From Chloroflexota bacterium (GTDB lineage: Bacteria; Chloroflexota; UBA6077), in contig JAJYKO010000405.1 in the NCBI GenBank assembly GCA_021788565.1, positions 1 through 5,912 on the forward strand: 5,912 bases of DNA, written 5' to 3'. Below, in pieces: positions 5,005 to 5,912 of the stretch. Under the pieces are notes generated by a model, which worked only from the letters and a program-made list of their open reading frames with translations, did not search any database and was not told where the DNA came from. The stretch's first letter is position 1, and each line of letters begins with the position of its first letter. The position numbers and the translations under genes were made by a program.

Positions 5005-5695
5005 TCTTCTGAAGGGCATCGCGACCGGGTTGTTCGTCGTGTCGCTGCCGGTGCTGTTCATTACCACCAGCCTCAGGTGGCTCGTCTCAGACGTGGGATG
5101 GTATCGCGCTGGCTTCGAGAAGTACGGGGTGTCGCAGACGACCGGCATGTCCAGCGGCGAACTGGCCAAGGCCGCAGACCAGATCAGCCGTTATCTGCTG
5201 TTCCAGCGAGACCGCGTCGACAATATCGTCGTGAACGTGAGGGGCCAGGATGTGCTTCTCTTCAAGGATCGTGAAGACAAGCATATGAGCGACGTTCGGG
5301 CCCTGCTGGGTGGCTTCTATACCCTGCAGGTGGCCAGTGGTGTTTACATCCTGCTCTATCTGGCGACAACACCCCTCTGGCGGAAGCGAGACTACTGGCG
5401 CGCCCTGGGTCGCCAGCTCAGGTGGGGTGGTACGCTCACAGTGGGGCTATTCGTGCTGTTTGGGGCGGCCTCGCTCGTGGACTTCGACCAGCTATTTCTC
5501 CTGTTCCACGAGGTCTCCTTCAGCAACAACTACTGGATACTGGATCCTACCAAGGATCGTCTCATAATGATGTTCCCTGAGGGTTTCTGGTACGATTCAG
5601 CGATCAGGCTCGCGCTGGCAACAGGCGGTCAGGCAATCGCGGCGATTCTCGTGGGAAGCCTGCTGGCCAGGAAGAAACTAGCTATTAGCCATTAG
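4991..5695 (+). CDS. DUF1461 / TIGR01906-like integral membrane protein
   Basis: A 234-residue membrane protein with four predicted hydrophobic segments, near residues 8-32, 106-128, 145-163 and 204-226. Between segments 1 and 2 is an exported-looking soluble region ending in HMSDVRALL (98-106). The conserved signature LFHEVSFSNNYWILDP (171-186) followed by LIMMFPEGFWYDSAIR (191-206) matches what I know of the DUF1461 family. No biochemical function is established for that family as far as I know. The start is TTG at 4991: GAGAGG (4977-4982) lies 8 bases upstream, and an in-frame TGA at 4976 rules out anything earlier. The last five residues (LAISH) and the TAG stop are encoded by a heptamer array, so the native end of the protein may once have differed. 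It follows the glutaredoxin-like gene by 73 bases on the same strand. The family match is from memory of its motifs. Confidence 0.85.
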   Translation: MKAFDLLKGIATGLFVVSLPVLFITTSLRWLVSDVGWYRAGFEKYGVSQTTGMSSGELAKAADQISRYLLFQRDRVDNIVVNVRGQDVLLFKDREDKHMSDVRALLGGFYTLQVASGVYILLYLATTPLWRKRDYWRALGRQLRWGGTLTVGLFVLFGAASLVDFDQLFLLFHEVSFSNNYWILDPTKDRLIMMFPEGFWYDSAIRLALATGGQAIAAILVGSLLARKKLAISH

Positions 5696-5728
5696 CTATT
5701 AGCCATTAGCTATTAGGTGTTAGCTGAT
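5680..5728 (+). repeat. Heptamer array C-left, seven units, containing the DUF1461 stop codon
   Basis: Units AGCTATT, AGCCATT, AGCTATT, AGCCATT, AGCTATT, AGGTGTT and AGCTGAT. The first five alternate as a 14-bp super-repeat. TAG occurs at 5679, 5686 and 5693, one in each forward frame; the last is the stop of the membrane protein gene. The array reads ATTAGCY, the reverse complement of the RGCTAAT core of C-right. Confidence 0.9.
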
Positions 5729-5770
5729 GGCCGCTTGCTCTTCAGCTGCAGATCAGTCAGTGGTTCTAGT

Positions 5771-5819
5771 AGCTAATAGCTAGTAGCTAATTGCTAATAG
5801 CTAATCGCTAATCGCTCAA
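5771..5819 (+). repeat. Heptamer array C-right, seven units
   Basis: Units AGCTAAT, AGCTAGT, AGCTAAT, TGCTAAT, AGCTAAT, CGCTAAT and CGCTCAA, consensus NGCTAAT with the first base free. TAA and TAG triplets cover all three forward frames. The array abuts the Shine-Dalgarno of the gene at 5834. Confidence 0.9.
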
Positions 5820-5833
5820 CGAGGAGGGGGTCT

Positions 5834-5912
5834 ATGCCAAAAACGGGGAAGAAGAAGCGGCAGGGCAAGAAGCGCGTCATAGAGACGGCCCTGCCAAAGA
5901 AGCAGTACAAGC
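5834..5912 (+). CDS. Lys/Arg-rich protein of unknown function, 3'-truncated by the window edge
   Basis: Only the first 26 codons are visible. ATG at 5834 is preceded by GAGGAGGGGG (5821-5830), a strong ribosome binding site, and the frame is open to the window end. The visible N-terminus is very basic: 10 Lys and 2 Arg in 26 residues, with clusters KKKR and KKR, then TALPKKQYK. Such a start could belong to a nucleic-acid-binding or ribosome-associated protein, but I do not recognise the family and assign no function. It lies 138 bases after the DUF1461-like gene, beyond the inverted heptamer arrays, and may form a separate transcription unit. Confidence 0.65.
   Translation, partial: MPKTGKKKRQGKKRVIETALPKKQYK

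Larger units (their letters stand above)
5680..5819 (+). repeat. Inverted pair of heptamer arrays, potential long stem-loop
   Basis: C-left (5680-5728) and C-right (5771-5819) are heptamer arrays in opposite orientation, so transcripts could form an imperfect stem of roughly 40-50 bp. In the register I aligned by eye, most heptads match at 6 of 7 positions. The loop (about 5729-5770) holds a smaller nested pairing option, CTGAT (5724-5728) with ATCAG (5752-5756). No T-tract follows. The element ends right before the ribosome binding site of the next gene. It could terminate or attenuate transcription, stabilise mRNA ends, or be a selfish repeat. Confidence 0.65.

Noticed and set aside
5680..5819. 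CRISPR array
   Set aside because: The repeats are contiguous degenerate 7-mers with no unique spacers and no cas genes nearby.

Overview
The window reads as ordinary GC-rich bacterial chromosome. The gene types (seven-iron ferredoxin, stand-alone hemerythrin, GH77 glucanotransferase, a divergent Lgt, a DUF1461-type membrane protein) and the heptamer-rich gaps suggest a deep-branching, probably uncultured bacterium. Chloroflexota is my best guess, by inference only. There are no rRNA or tRNA genes, transposases, integrases or CRISPR arrays, and no gene-free stretch exceeds 200 bases.

Layout. At 1-599 (+) is the 3' part of an OmpR/PhoB-type response regulator. It converges on a small cupin gene at 614-961 (-). 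A 135-base divergent gap leads to malQ (1097-2638, +), a 4-alpha-glucanotransferase. The 3' end of malQ overlaps the 3' end of a hemerythrin-domain gene (2599-3153, -) by 40 bases. Upstream of the hemerythrin gene, on the same strand, lies a FdxA-type ferredoxin gene (3351-3608, -). Between the two are a probable ferredoxin terminator and a perfect 16-bp palindrome with CRP/FNR-type geometry. A divergent gap with a perfect TATAAT box on each strand separates fdxA from a plus-strand run: lgt (3791-4588), a small glutaredoxin-like gene (4654-4917), a DUF1461/TIGR01906-like membrane protein (4991-5695) and the start of a Lys/Arg-rich protein (5834 to the window end).

Functionally the window is mixed: signal transduction, glucan metabolism, iron/redox proteins (hemerythrin, ferredoxin, thiol-redox protein) and envelope functions (Lgt, DUF1461). 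The four plus-strand genes from lgt onward may be co-transcribed, but their spacers are long and repeat-rich.

The most unusual feature is a family of degenerate 7-bp tandem repeats (roughly NGCTRAT / NNCTGAN) in two of the gaps of this plus-strand run. The lgt and DUF1461 stop codons and the glutaredoxin-like start codon lie inside the arrays. Because 7 is not a multiple of 3, each array places stop codons in all three forward frames. After the DUF1461 gene, two arrays face each other as an inverted repeat that could fold into a long imperfect stem just ahead of the next ribosome binding site.
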